DNA of 6,134 bases from Hyphomonas sp. (GCA_029287305.1 JARFRJ010000353.1:1-6134), one strand, 5' to 3'. Shown: positions 1-6,067, numbered from the stretch's first letter. The notes: generated by a model not told the origin, from the letters alone. Program-made: numbers and translations.

Positions 1-222
1 GTACTGTTCAATGTCGCCCTGAAATTCGGCATGCCGGAAGTTCCTTTCATCTTGCGTATCTGGTTTGTCACACTCGCATGTCTGGCAGTTGGCATTCTTG
101 CTTCTCTGATGCCGCCACTTCGCCCTTCAGAAGTCGAGAGCTTCAAAACCTCTCTTCTGTTTAACATCCTGTCTGCGATTATTGTGCTGCTTCTGGTCAG
201 CTCTTATATTCTGCTTTGGTAA
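1..222 (+). CDS. C-terminal end of a membrane transporter, probably a sodium:solute symporter (SSS/SLC5 family); 5'-truncated
   Basis: The reading frame is open from the first base of the window and stops with TAA at 220-222, so 73 C-terminal residues are visible and the start lies upstream. Two strongly hydrophobic segments can be seen, at roughly visible codons 16-37 and 50-73. They are joined by a short polar link (around RPSEVESFK), and the protein ends inside or right at the last helix (SYILLW). The style of the two final helices, with a proline-rich turn (MPPLRP) between them, resembles the C-terminus of sodium/sugar-type symporters. These are inner-membrane proteins that couple Na+ entry to solute uptake. 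The family call rests on this tail only; the substrate cannot be inferred, and another multi-helix permease family is possible. The ATG at codon 11 is internal, not a real start. Confidence 0.55.
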   Translation, partial: VLFNVALKFGMPEVPFILRIWFVTLACLAVGILASLMPPLRPSEVESFKTSLLFNILSAIIVLLLVSSYILLW

Positions 223-231
223 AAGTGTGAA

Positions 232-262
232 TAAGCTGAGAGCCATATTGGTTCTCAGCTTA
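232..262 (+). terminator. 13-bp hairpin after the transporter, possible terminator
   Basis: The left arm TAAGCTGAGAGCC (232-244) and right arm GGTTCTCAGCTTA (250-262) pair over 13 positions with one G-T wobble around a 5-nt loop, 10 nt after the stop codon. The expected T-run does not follow directly; a TTTT occurs only at 272-275, inside a perfect palindrome AGATTTTAAAATCT (269-282). It may be a terminator with a poor U-tract or an mRNA 3'-end stabiliser. Confidence 0.5.
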
Positions 263-374
263 AGCACTAGATTTTAAAATCTGCATCAACTTCATTATAA
301 AGTAAGATCTTGCAGGGCGTGTCTGGTATATTGAGGCCTATTGTTTATATAGCAGTTTCACCTCTGCTTTCACG

Positions 375-1370
375 ATGAGTCTTATGCAGCCAAATCAACC
401 CTATCGCTTTTCTGTTGCGCCGATGATGGATTGGACAGATCGTCATTGCCGGATGTTTCATCGGGCGTTGAGTCAAAAGGCCCGGCTTTATACCGAAATG
501 GTGACAGCTGACGCGGTTATCCACGGCGATCGGGATCGCCTGCTGGGCTATCATCCAGACGAGCATCCTCTTGTTCTGCAATTGGGTGGCTCTGATCCGG
601 CTAAGATGCGTCAAGCGGCCATCCTCGCTTCAGAGTATGGCTATGCAGAGGTGAATATCAATTGTGGTTGTCCGTCAGACCGGGTGCAGGCGGGGGCTTT
701 CGGGGCGTGCCTGATGCGCGCGCCGCAACGTGTTGCCGCCTGCTATAGAGCGATGGCCGAGGCGGTGGATATCCCTGTCACCGTCAAATGCCGCCTTGGT
801 GTGGATAAGGATGACCCGCGGACAAGTCTCTTTACCTTTGTCAGGACACTGGCTGAGGCGGGTTGCACCGTCTTTATCGTCCATGCCCGCAAAGCTTGGC
901 TGAAAGGTCTCTCGCCGAAGGAAAACCGGGATATTCCGCCGCTGGATTACGATCTTGTTGCCGATTTGAAACAGGCTTGGCCAAAGCTGAGCATTATCCT
1001 GAATGGCGGCCTAGACAGTATCGATGCCTGCCATCAGGCTTTGCAGAGCTTTGATGGGGTGATGCTTGGCCGCGCAGCCTATCAAGCCCCCGGCTTATTG
1101 AGTAAAGTTGACAGTGCGTTTTTTGACACAGGCCATGCACCGGATATCATGGCGGCGCTGGCGCGCTATCGGCCTTATATGCAAAGCCAATTGGCGGCGG
1201 GGGTCAATTTGCATGCGATGACCCGCCATATGCTCGGTCTATTTGCGGGCCTGCCGGGCGCGCGGGCCTATCGCCGTTACATCTCCGAAAATGCGACAAG
1301 GCCTGGCGCAGACCTTGCCGTGTTTGACGAGGCGGTAGGCTATGTGCGGTGTTCTGAAGGCGTTTTTTAA
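375..1370 (+). CDS. dusA: tRNA-dihydrouridine(20/20a) synthase DusA
   Basis: This is an FMN-dependent, NADPH-using cytoplasmic enzyme that reduces uridine to dihydrouridine at positions 20 and 20a of the tRNA D-loop. The 331-residue length is normal for the family. Visible signatures are the N-terminal barrel strand with VAPMMDWTDRH (residues 14-24), YTEMVTADA (39-47) and NINCGCPSDRVQ (94-105), where Cys99 is the expected catalytic acid. FGACLM follows at 109-114. HARKAWLKGLSPKENR, which marks the DusA subgroup rather than DusB or DusC, and the phosphate-binding NGG and GVMLGRAAY segments lie in the second half. A C-terminal helical domain follows and would hold the tRNA. ATG 375 is the first start in frame; ATG 384 is an alternative, and neither has a clear Shine-Dalgarno sequence. 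The gene stands alone, with 152 bp upstream and 125 bp downstream before the phasin start. Confidence 0.95.
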   Translation: MSLMQPNQPYRFSVAPMMDWTDRHCRMFHRALSQKARLYTEMVTADAVIHGDRDRLLGYHPDEHPLVLQLGGSDPAKMRQAAILASEYGYAEVNINCGCPSDRVQAGAFGACLMRAPQRVAACYRAMAEAVDIPVTVKCRLGVDKDDPRTSLFTFVRTLAEAGCTVFIVHARKAWLKGLSPKENRDIPPLDYDLVADLKQAWPKLSIILNGGLDSIDACHQALQSFDGVMLGRAAYQAPGLLSKVDSAFFDTGHAPDIMAALARYRPYMQSQLAAGVNLHAMTRHMLGLFAGLPGARAYRRYISENATRPGADLAVFDEAVGYVRCSEGVF

Positions 1371-1480
1371 CCCTTTGGGAAGGCCCCAATCCTGGTTTTC
1401 CTCGATTAGTATGCGCTTTCTAATTTGTTTTGGTAGTTTGCTTTTACGGAAGAAAGTTTCCGTTGAACATGACTGAGATG

Positions 1481-1486
1481 AAAGGA
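1481..1486 (+). promoter_or_regulatory. ribosome binding site that sets the phasin start
   Basis: AAAGGA lies 9 nt before ATG 1496. The longer in-frame possibility, beginning with TTG at 1430, has no such site and would add residues unlike a phasin N-terminus. ATG 1496 is therefore preferred. Confidence 0.7.
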
Positions 1487-1495
1487 CATCCTCCC

Positions 1496-2215
1496 ATGAC
1501 AAAGACAGATAAAAAAACTGATATTCATCCGATTGAAGTCGCTCAAAAAATTTGGCTCGCAGGTCTCGGTGCTTATGGCCGCGCCTTTACGGAAGCGGCT
1601 CAAGGCGCTCAAAAAATCAATTCAGGCACCAGTGAGCTGTTTGATGACCTCGTCAAGCGTGGCTCTGATATTGACGCTGAAATGAAATCCCGCATCGGGT
1701 CGATCGAAACCGTTCAAAAGGCCAGCGAAGGCCTCAGCAAGGTTACCGAAGGTCTTACCAAGGTCACTGAAACCACACTGCGCATGCAGCGTGAGCAGCG
1801 CGAAGCTTTTGAAAGCCGTATGCAGCGTATGCGGTCTGCGCTTGGGTTTACAGGCACCGACAAGACAGACAAGCTTTTGGCGAAAATTGAAAAGCTGGAA
1901 GATGAGGTCGCCACATTGTCTTCCAAATTGACAGGTGAAGTCAAAAGCAATGATAAGGATGTGACAAAGCGTTTGGCACGTTTGAGCGCCGAGATTGATA
2001 CGCTTTCTAAAGCCAGCGCCCCTGCGTCTGTCGCCAAGCCTGCGGTCAAGAAAACAGTTGCTAAAAAAACAGTGGCCAAAAAAGCCCCAGTGAAAAAAGC
2101 AGCGCCCAAGGCTGTGAAAGCTGCTCCGGCTAAAGCCCCTACCGCCCCTGCCGCGGCTGCAAAAGCCGCACCTGCCAAGACAACACGTGCCCCTTCTACG
2201 CCTAAAACCGTCTAA
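1496..2215 (+). CDS. phasin / polyhydroxyalkanoate granule-associated protein with a PhaF-like basic tail
   Basis: The 239-residue protein starts with the phasin signature KIWLAGLGAYGRA (residues 18-30) followed by FDDLVKRG (49-56), as in the PhaF/PhaI granule-associated family. Residues 60-170 are helical and heptad-like; GLSKVTE and GLTKVTE are adjacent seven-residue repeats (79-92), and LLAKIEKLEDEVATLSSKL (127-145) looks like a short coiled coil used for oligomerisation. From about residue 172 to the end the chain is a disordered Lys/Ala/Pro tail built from KKTVAKK, KKAAPK and KAAPAK-like units. In PhaF of Pseudomonas such a histone H1-like tail binds DNA and helps divide granules between daughter cells. 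The N-terminal half would coat the polyester granule surface. No phaC, phaZ or phaR is in the window. A terminator follows the stop closely. Function by homology is well supported; DNA binding here is an inference from the tail. Confidence 0.88.
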   Translation: MTKTDKKTDIHPIEVAQKIWLAGLGAYGRAFTEAAQGAQKINSGTSELFDDLVKRGSDIDAEMKSRIGSIETVQKASEGLSKVTEGLTKVTETTLRMQREQREAFESRMQRMRSALGFTGTDKTDKLLAKIEKLEDEVATLSSKLTGEVKSNDKDVTKRLARLSAEIDTLSKASAPASVAKPAVKKTVAKKTVAKKAPVKKAAPKAVKAAPAKAPTAPAAAAKAAPAKTTRAPSTPKTV

Positions 2216-2274
2216 TTACTTTTCTCAAAGCGTTCATAGTATTATCAAACCGGCGCTTGAGCGATAAATAAGCT

Positions 2275-2315
2275 AAAAAAGCCGGGGCGTTCCTTTCAGG
2301 AGCGTCCCGGTTTTT
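2275..2315. terminator. bidirectional Rho-independent terminator between convergent genes
   Basis: The arms CCGGGGCGTTCCT (2282-2294) and AGGAGCGTCCCGG (2298-2310) form a 13-bp GC-rich stem with two G-T wobbles and a 3-nt loop. Six A lie before it (2275-2280) and five T after it (2311-2315), so it reads as an intrinsic terminator on both strands. On + it ends the phasin transcript; on - it would end the polyprenyl synthase transcript after the 12-bp repeat. Confidence 0.88.
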
Positions 2316-2375
2316 GTATCTGGAATAATATACAGCGCTTGATCCACCAAGCTTATCCTTGCGCTGCCTGTTGCG

Positions 2376-2480
2376 CTATGGCTCGTCGCGCTGCTCGTCG
2401 CGCTGCTCGTCGCGCTGCTCGTCGCGCTGCTCGTCGCGCTGCTCGTCGCGCTGCTCGTCGCGCTGCTCAAACGGAGCCAT
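2376..2480 (-). other. possible mini-ORF with seven EQRD repeats, downstream of the polyprenyl synthase gene
   Basis: On the minus strand ATG at 2480-2478 opens a 34-codon frame reading MAPF, then (EQRD) seven times, then EP and TAG (2378-2376). The product would be a very hydrophilic, charged peptide (Glu, Arg, Asp, Gln), perhaps a single helix. It starts 17 nt after the polyprenyl synthase stop, so it could be read from the same mRNA before the terminator at 2315-2275. There is no recognisable Shine-Dalgarno sequence, and open frames are guaranteed by the repeat itself, so coding status is doubtful. I know of no family it belongs to. Confidence 0.15.
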
Positions 2481-2485
2481 TTTAA
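2378..2485 (+). other. possible mini-ORF with seven ARRA repeats
   Basis: On the plus strand ATG 2378 sits directly before the first repeat unit and TAA (2483-2485) closes the frame 15 nt after the array. The 35-codon product would be Met, (ARRA) seven times, then AQTEPF. Such an Arg/Ala peptide would be strongly basic and could bind nucleic acid, but this is speculation. No Shine-Dalgarno sequence is visible, and the phasin terminator lies between it and the nearest upstream gene, so expression would need its own promoter. Confidence 0.12.
2381..2468. repeat. tandem repeat of a 12-bp unit, 7 perfect copies plus 4 bases
   Basis: The unit GCTCGTCGCGCT occurs seven times without a single mismatch from 2381 to 2464, followed by GCTC (2465-2468). 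A degenerate copy precedes it at 2361-2377, matching 14 of 17 positions of the array. A 12-bp period is a multiple of three, so copy-number change would not shift any frame, and no frame contains a stop. The encoded four-residue units are ARRA, LVAL and SSRC on + and RDEQ, SATS and ARRA on -. The perfect identity suggests recent expansion, for example by slipped-strand replication. It lies in the 3' region between the phasin terminator and the end of the polyprenyl synthase gene. Confidence 0.95.
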
Positions 2486-2497
2486 CTTGGGTACGCT

Positions 2498-3499
2498 TTA
2501 GTATCCGCGATCCAGACAGAAATCGGCCAAACTCTCTAGGAGGATACGATACTCGCTTTCTGGCAGGGTGATCAGGGCGTTCTTGGCCAATTGGATATAG
2601 GCCTTTGCTTCATCCATACTGGCCTTTGCGGCATCGGTCTGGCGGATTAAGTGAATGGCATGGGCCAAGTCACTGTCTTCTTGTTTGTCAACCTGCATTG
2701 CGCGATCCCAGAATGCGCGATCCTCCGGCGCCCCGCGTCGGCGCGCGATAACAACGGGCAGCGTAATTTTTCCTTCGCGAAAATCATCGCCGACAGACTT
2801 GCCGATCAGAGAGGTTGTCCCGCCATAATCGAGCGTATCGTCGACTATCTGAAAAGCAAGGCCAAGATTTTTTCCGTAACTGGCCAGAGCGGCGCTGTGT
2901 TCAGCATGACCGGCTGATAAAGCTCCGGCCTCTGCGGCCGCTTCAAACAGGGCGGCTGTTTTCGCTTCGATAATCGCCAGATATTCTTCTGTCGGCAAAT
3001 CAAGTCGCCCTTGTGCGGCGAGCTGGCGAACCTCGCCTTCGGCGATCACGCCTGAGGCCTTTGCGAGAATATCGAGTATTTTGATCTCACCGGTGCGCAC
3101 CATCAGGTGGAAGGCTTTGGCAAACAGAAAATCACCGACCAAGACCGAGGCGGTATTGCCCCATACCATTTTTGCGGCTGGTTTGCCGCGCCGTAAATCG
3201 CTATTGTCGACCACATCATCATGCAAAAGCGTGGCGGTATGGATAAATTCTACCGCAGCCGACAGATAATGCGTTGCAGAGGTCGCGCCGCCGGCGGCAT
3301 AAGCGGCGGCCAAAGTGATCATCGGGCGAAGTCTTTTGCCCCCTGCGGCAACGATATAGCCGGACAGATCGGGGATCATATCGACGGGGCTGGCCGCTTC
3401 TTCGGTAAGAATGGTCTCGACGATCGCCAAATCATCCTTCAGACAGGTCTGCATATATTCAATCGTGCTGAAAGGGCTCTTGGAGGCTGGGTTTAACAT
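2498..3499 (-). CDS. ispB: long-chain all-trans polyprenyl diphosphate synthase (octa-/decaprenyl type, IspB family)
   Basis: This enzyme condenses isopentenyl diphosphate units onto an allylic primer to make the side chain of ubiquinone. From ATG 3499 it has 333 residues, normal for the family. Visible motifs are GGKRLRP (53-59), the first aspartate-rich motif LLHDDVVD (91-98, Mg2+ and allylic substrate), DLRRGKPA (101-108), the second aspartate-rich motif FQIVDDTLDY (216-225) and GKSVGDDFREGKITLP (233-248). The fifth residue before the first motif is Ala89, a small residue as in E. coli IspB, which fits a long product because no bulky side chain blocks elongation; the exact length (C40 or C50) cannot be read. 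A TTG at 3505 could extend the protein by two residues. Neither start has a clear Shine-Dalgarno. It runs convergent to the phasin and divergent from the DUF2007 gene. Confidence 0.93.
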   Translation of the reverse strand: MLNPASKSPFSTIEYMQTCLKDDLAIVETILTEEAASPVDMIPDLSGYIVAAGGKRLRPMITLAAAYAAGGATSATHYLSAAVEFIHTATLLHDDVVDNSDLRRGKPAAKMVWGNTASVLVGDFLFAKAFHLMVRTGEIKILDILAKASGVIAEGEVRQLAAQGRLDLPTEEYLAIIEAKTAALFEAAAEAGALSAGHAEHSAALASYGKNLGLAFQIVDDTLDYGGTTSLIGKSVGDDFREGKITLPVVIARRRGAPEDRAFWDRAMQVDKQEDSDLAHAIHLIRQTDAAKASMDEAKAYIQLAKNALITLPESEYRILLESLADFCLDRGY

Positions 3500-3541
3500 G
3501 TGCAAAAGAAGGGTAAACTTTCTGGGCCTCTGAAATGGCGC

Positions 3542-3569
3542 TTGATAAAAACTTAAATTAGCGAATAAT
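3542..3569 (+). promoter_or_regulatory. predicted sigma70-type promoter for the DUF2007-methyltransferase pair
   Basis: TTGATA (3542-3547) and AATAAT (3564-3569) each match five of six consensus bases with 16 nt between them. Transcription would start near 3576, leaving a leader of about 85-90 nt before ATG 3663. The surroundings are AT-rich compared with the neighbouring genes. No equally good promoter was found for the divergent polyprenyl synthase gene. Confidence 0.4.
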
Positions 3570-3662
3570 TACCTTCTTGTACCGTGGCTCGGTGCCGCAT
3601 CCCGACAAGGCCTAGACGCTAAGGCACAGGATACAGGACACAGTCTTGAGGAAAACAGAGAT

Positions 3663-3890
3663 ATGGAAAATATATTAAAGACGACAGACCCTGTAAAACT
3701 CTCCTTTGCCCGCCATTTACTGGATGAAGCGGGGATCGCCTATTTTGTCGCGGATCAATATATTTCGGCTGTTGAGGGCAGTATTGGTGCCTTTCCGCAG
3801 CGCCTCATGGTTGCCATTGAAGATGCCTCTAGGGCTCGTCATTGCTTGCTTCCACTTTTTTGCGATGATTCTGAGACTGGTTCAGCCTGA
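3663..3890 (+). CDS. DUF2007 small protein (putative signal-transducing family), function unknown
   Basis: The 75-residue protein shows the DUF2007 pattern: an N-terminal strand with a leading (K)TTDPVKLSFARHLLDEAGI segment (residues about 6-25), then FVADQYISAVEGSIGAFPQRLMVAIEDASRARHCL. The compact alpha/beta domain is usually found alone in alphaproteobacteria; Pfam names it a putative signal-transducing protein, but I know of no demonstrated function. GAGGAA (3648-3653) lies 9 nt before ATG 3663 and makes the start convincing. The gene ends only 2 nt before the methyltransferase start, and it lies back to back with the polyprenyl synthase. I associate this order with alphaproteobacteria, which supports it being a true gene. 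It has no signal peptide or membrane segment and is expected in the cytoplasm. Confidence 0.82.
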   Translation: MENILKTTDPVKLSFARHLLDEAGIAYFVADQYISAVEGSIGAFPQRLMVAIEDASRARHCLLPLFCDDSETGSA

Positions 3891-3892
3891 TC

Positions 3893-4633
3893 ATGCCAGA
3901 GATCGCCTATACTGAAGATACTGTGCTGGGCGGGCGTGTGCATCTTGTGCAACCCAAAGAGGGCTTAAGAACGACAAGCGACAGCCTGCTTCTGGCCGCC
4001 GCCATAGACGCGCGCCCTGGCGCAGAGGCGCTGGAGATGGGTACAGGCTGCGGCGGCGCTCTCCTAGCGGCGGCTTGGCGATTGAAGGAGACCTCATTTA
4101 CAGGTGTTGAGATAAATCCGTCTTTGGCTGATTTTGCCCAGCGCAGCGTCGATAAAAACGGGTTTAGCGACCGCTTACAGATTGAGACGGCGGATATGAC
4201 GTCATGGGCGCAGGCCTATGAGAACAGGTTTGATACAGTTTTTTCCAATCCCCCTTATTTTGCTCCGGGCAGTATACAGCCGCCCGGACCGGATCGCGCA
4301 CAGGCCTATATTGAAAGCGTGAGCCTGGAGGCTTGGCTGAAAGCCATGCTGTTTGCCTTGAAGCCCCGTGGTTGCCTCGTATTAATCCACCGTGCTGCGG
4401 AATTGGCACGTTTACTTAACCTTTTGGACAATAGGACAGGGGAGATTACAGTTCTGCCTGTCGCTTCTTTTGCGGGTCATGAAGCCAAACGTGTTGTGAT
4501 TCGAGCCAGAAAGGGTCTTAAACGCGGGCGTGTCAGACTGCTTGCGCCTTTGGTGATGAGAGAAGGGGCCGATCATAGATTTACGCCAGAATTACAGCAC
4601 ATTGATCAAGGCGGCGCGATTGTGTGGCCCTGA
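3893..4633 (+). CDS. N6-adenine methyltransferase of the COG4123 group, tRNA1(Val) (adenine37-N6)-methyltransferase-like (TrmN6/YfiC)
   Basis: The 246-residue protein is a Rossmann-fold SAM-dependent methyltransferase. The N-terminus carries LGGRVHLVQPKEGLRTTSDSLLLAAA (residues 12-37), typical of COG4123. SAM motif I is LEMGTGCGG (47-55), the ribose-binding acid is probably Glu73 (GVEIN), and NPPY (119-122) is the catalytic motif of enzymes that methylate exocyclic amino groups such as adenine N6. In E. coli the relative YfiC/TrmN6 modifies A37 of tRNA1(Val); whether the alphaproteobacterial members share this substrate is inference. ATG 3893 follows the DUF2007 stop after 2 nt (TGATCATG) and lacks its own strong ribosome binding site, so translational coupling is likely. 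An inverted repeat that includes the stop codon and a T-run follow. Confidence 0.85.
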   Translation: MPEIAYTEDTVLGGRVHLVQPKEGLRTTSDSLLLAAAIDARPGAEALEMGTGCGGALLAAAWRLKETSFTGVEINPSLADFAQRSVDKNGFSDRLQIETADMTSWAQAYENRFDTVFSNPPYFAPGSIQPPGPDRAQAYIESVSLEAWLKAMLFALKPRGCLVLIHRAAELARLLNLLDNRTGEITVLPVASFAGHEAKRVVIRARKGLKRGRVRLLAPLVMREGADHRFTPELQHIDQGGAIVWP

Positions 4634-4693
4634 AATCATATGAAAATCACGAGAGGGGCGCCCGCCCCCTACTGTTTCAGGGCGATCTTTTTT
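4627..4693 (+). terminator. possible branched terminator after the methyltransferase gene
   Basis: GCCCTGAAA (4627-4635, overlapping the stop codon) is perfectly complementary to TTTCAGGGC (4675-4683). Inside it, GGGGC (4655-4659) pairs with GCCCC (4664-4668) around a 4-nt loop. Six T (4688-4693) come 4 nt after the outer stem. The long inner span and the gap before the T-run make this weaker than the terminator at 2275-2315. Confidence 0.4.
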
Positions 4694-4786
4694 AAACTTA
4701 AGCTGGGTTCGGCTTGCGGTTTTTCCTGTCGGGCTCTAACACTCGCAGAGTATTTCAAGTCATAGATTGTTTTTCAGGTTTTAAAG

Positions 4787-5701
4787 ATGAATATATCAAA
4801 GCCAGATTGTTTTCAGGATATTATCATCCGCTTGCAGGCCTATTGGGCCGATCAAGGCTGCGCCATACTTCAGCCCTATGATATGGAGGTTGGAGCCGGC
4901 ACATTGCATCCGGCCACAGCTTTACGGGCCTTAGGACCGAAAGCTTGGAATGCGGCCTATGTGCAACCCTCAAGACGGCCCGCAGATGGGCGCTATGGCA
5001 ATAATCCCAATCGACTTGGCCATTATTATCAATATCAAGTGATTATGAAGCCCAACCCACCTAATTTTCAGGATTTATATCTCGGATCACTGGCCGCGAT
5101 TGGGATTGATCAGAGCTTGCATGATATCCGCTTTGTTGAAGATGATTGGGAAAATCCGACCATAGGAGCCTGGGGACTTGGCTGGGAGGTTTGGTGCGAT
5201 GGTATGGAGGTCAGTCAATATACCTATTTTCAGCAAGTTGGTGGGTTGGATGTGCGCCCGGTTTCAGGCGAGCTGACTTATGGTCTGGAGCGTCTCGCCA
5301 TGTATGTACTGGATGTCGACCATGTGATGGACCTACCCTTTAATACACCAAGCTGCGCGGCGCCTTTAACCTATGGTGATGTCTTTCTGGAAAATGAACG
5401 CCAGCAATCCCATTTCAATTTCCATCAGGCCGATGTCGACATGCTCAAGACATGGTTTGCCGATTGCGAACGCCAATCCTCACACTTGCGTGACGTGGGG
5501 CTTGCTCTGCCCGCCTATGATTATGCCCTGAAAGCCAGTCATACATTTAACATAATAGATGCGCGCGGGGCGATTTCGCCAACCGAACGCCAGGCCTTTA
5601 TTGGGCGTGTGCGCGATCTTGCCCGCGGCGCAGCGGCGCTTTGGGCTGAGCAGAGCGAGGCTGAAACAAGCCAGTTTGAACAAAATCAGGCGGCGCTTTA
5701 A
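4787..5701 (+). CDS. glyQ: glycine-tRNA ligase alpha subunit
   Basis: This is the catalytic alpha subunit of the bacterial alpha2beta2 glycyl-tRNA synthetase, which activates glycine with ATP and works with GlyS to charge tRNA(Gly). At 304 residues it matches the usual length (303 in E. coli). The class II core is intact: [17 protein letters not shown] (9-25), [16 protein letters not shown] (29-44), class II motif 2 [19 protein letters not shown] (58-76), [20 protein letters not shown] (113-132), the glycine-site region [15 protein letters not shown] (139-153) and motif 3 [12 protein letters not shown] (162-173). [21 protein letters not shown] lies in the C-terminal helical part. The ribosome binding site is weak (AGG at 4776-4778). 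glyS does not follow directly; a CDGSH gene does. The stop codon overlaps an ATG (TAATG) that leads into seven G residues. Confidence 0.97.
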   Translation: MNISKPDCFQDIIIRLQAYWADQGCAILQPYDMEVGAGTLHPATALRALGPKAWNAAYVQPSRRPADGRYGNNPNRLGHYYQYQVIMKPNPPNFQDLYLGSLAAIGIDQSLHDIRFVEDDWENPTIGAWGLGWEVWCDGMEVSQYTYFQQVGGLDVRPVSGELTYGLERLAMYVLDVDHVMDLPFNTPSCAAPLTYGDVFLENERQQSHFNFHQADVDMLKTWFADCERQSSHLRDVGLALPAYDYALKASHTFNIIDARGAISPTERQAFIGRVRDLARGAAALWAEQSEAETSQFEQNQAAL

Positions 5702-5802
5702 TGGGGGGGCAGGTCCGCCAAGAGCTAGGGTGCTCAAAGTCTGCCTTATCTGCTGAGTATCATTGTTTAACTTTCAATCATAAAGGACACCCAAATGAGT
5801 GA
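5701..5802 (+). other. possible 33-codon mini-ORF overlapping the glyQ stop
   Basis: ATG 5701 shares its A with the TAA stop of glyQ and opens a frame that ends with TGA at 5800-5802, just inside the CDGSH gene. It begins with [10 protein letters not shown] and has no recognisable domain or hydrophobic segment. The frame starts within a run of seven G (5703-5709). The stop-start overlap would allow termination-reinitiation, but there is no other sign of coding, and chance is the simpler explanation. Confidence 0.12.
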
Positions 5803-6043
5803 GACACCAGAAATTGCGGCCAAAGAACCGATCAAGGTTGATGTAGAAGAAGGTAAAACTTACTTCTGGTGTACATGCGGCCAGTCCAAGCGCCAGCCTT
5901 TTTGCGATGGCAGCCACCAGACAACATCATTCACCCCGCTCCCTTGGACGGCGACGAAGACCGGCCCGGCATTTTTCTGCGCCTGTAAACAGACTGCCAA
6001 AAGCCCACTTTGCGATGGATCGCATGCACGGCTTGCAGACTGA
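5795..6043 (+). CDS. double-CDGSH iron-sulfur protein
   Basis: The 82-residue protein has two CDGSH zinc-finger-like motifs, each expected to hold a 2Fe-2S cluster with three Cys and one His ligand. The first is CTCGQSKRQPFCDGSH with Cys26, Cys28, Cys37 and His41; the second is CACKQTAKSPLCDGSH with Cys62, Cys64, Cys73 and His77. All eight ligands are present. This tandem arrangement is that of the CISD3-like class, in which a single chain carries both clusters. There is no membrane anchor or signal peptide, so it should be cytoplasmic, with a redox, iron or cluster-transfer role that is not established in bacteria. AAAGGA (5782-5787) sits 7 nt before ATG 5795. It lies 93 bp after glyQ and 35 bp before the next start, so it is likely cotranscribed with both. 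Confidence 0.92.
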   Translation: MSETPEIAAKEPIKVDVEEGKTYFWCTCGQSKRQPFCDGSHQTTSFTPLPWTATKTGPAFFCACKQTAKSPLCDGSHARLAD

Positions 6044-6067
6044 TCTGAAGATTTGCAATATATTATT

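Noticed and set aside
345..614. Antisense frame over the dusA start
   Set aside because: It lies opposite a conserved enzyme, without a ribosome binding site or recognisable domain.
1430..1495. N-terminal extension of the phasin from TTG 1430
   Set aside because: The extra 22 residues do not look like a phasin, and the ribosome binding site at 1481-1486 points to ATG 1496.
1714..2178. Long Ala/Val/Leu-rich open frame antisense to the phasin
   Set aside because: It mirrors the Lys/Ala-rich phasin tail on the opposite strand; the phasin has a clear family match and ribosome binding site.
2381..2468. CRISPR array
   Set aside because: The 12-bp units are contiguous with no spacers, so this is a simple tandem repeat.
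2273..2470. Minus-strand frame rich in SSAT repeats running through the 12-bp array
   Set aside because: It starts with TTG inside the array without a ribosome binding site and continues through the terminator; it is open only because the repeat has no stops.
2359..2571. Plus-strand frame with SSRC repeats reaching into the polyprenyl synthase gene
   Set aside because: It begins at TTG without a ribosome binding site and overlaps the well-supported antisense synthase gene; it is an artefact of the stop-free repeat.
3570..3662. Structured leader or riboswitch before the DUF2007 gene
   Set aside because: Only short imperfect stems (for example ACCG/CGGT around 3581) are visible, and no known riboswitch pattern was recognised.
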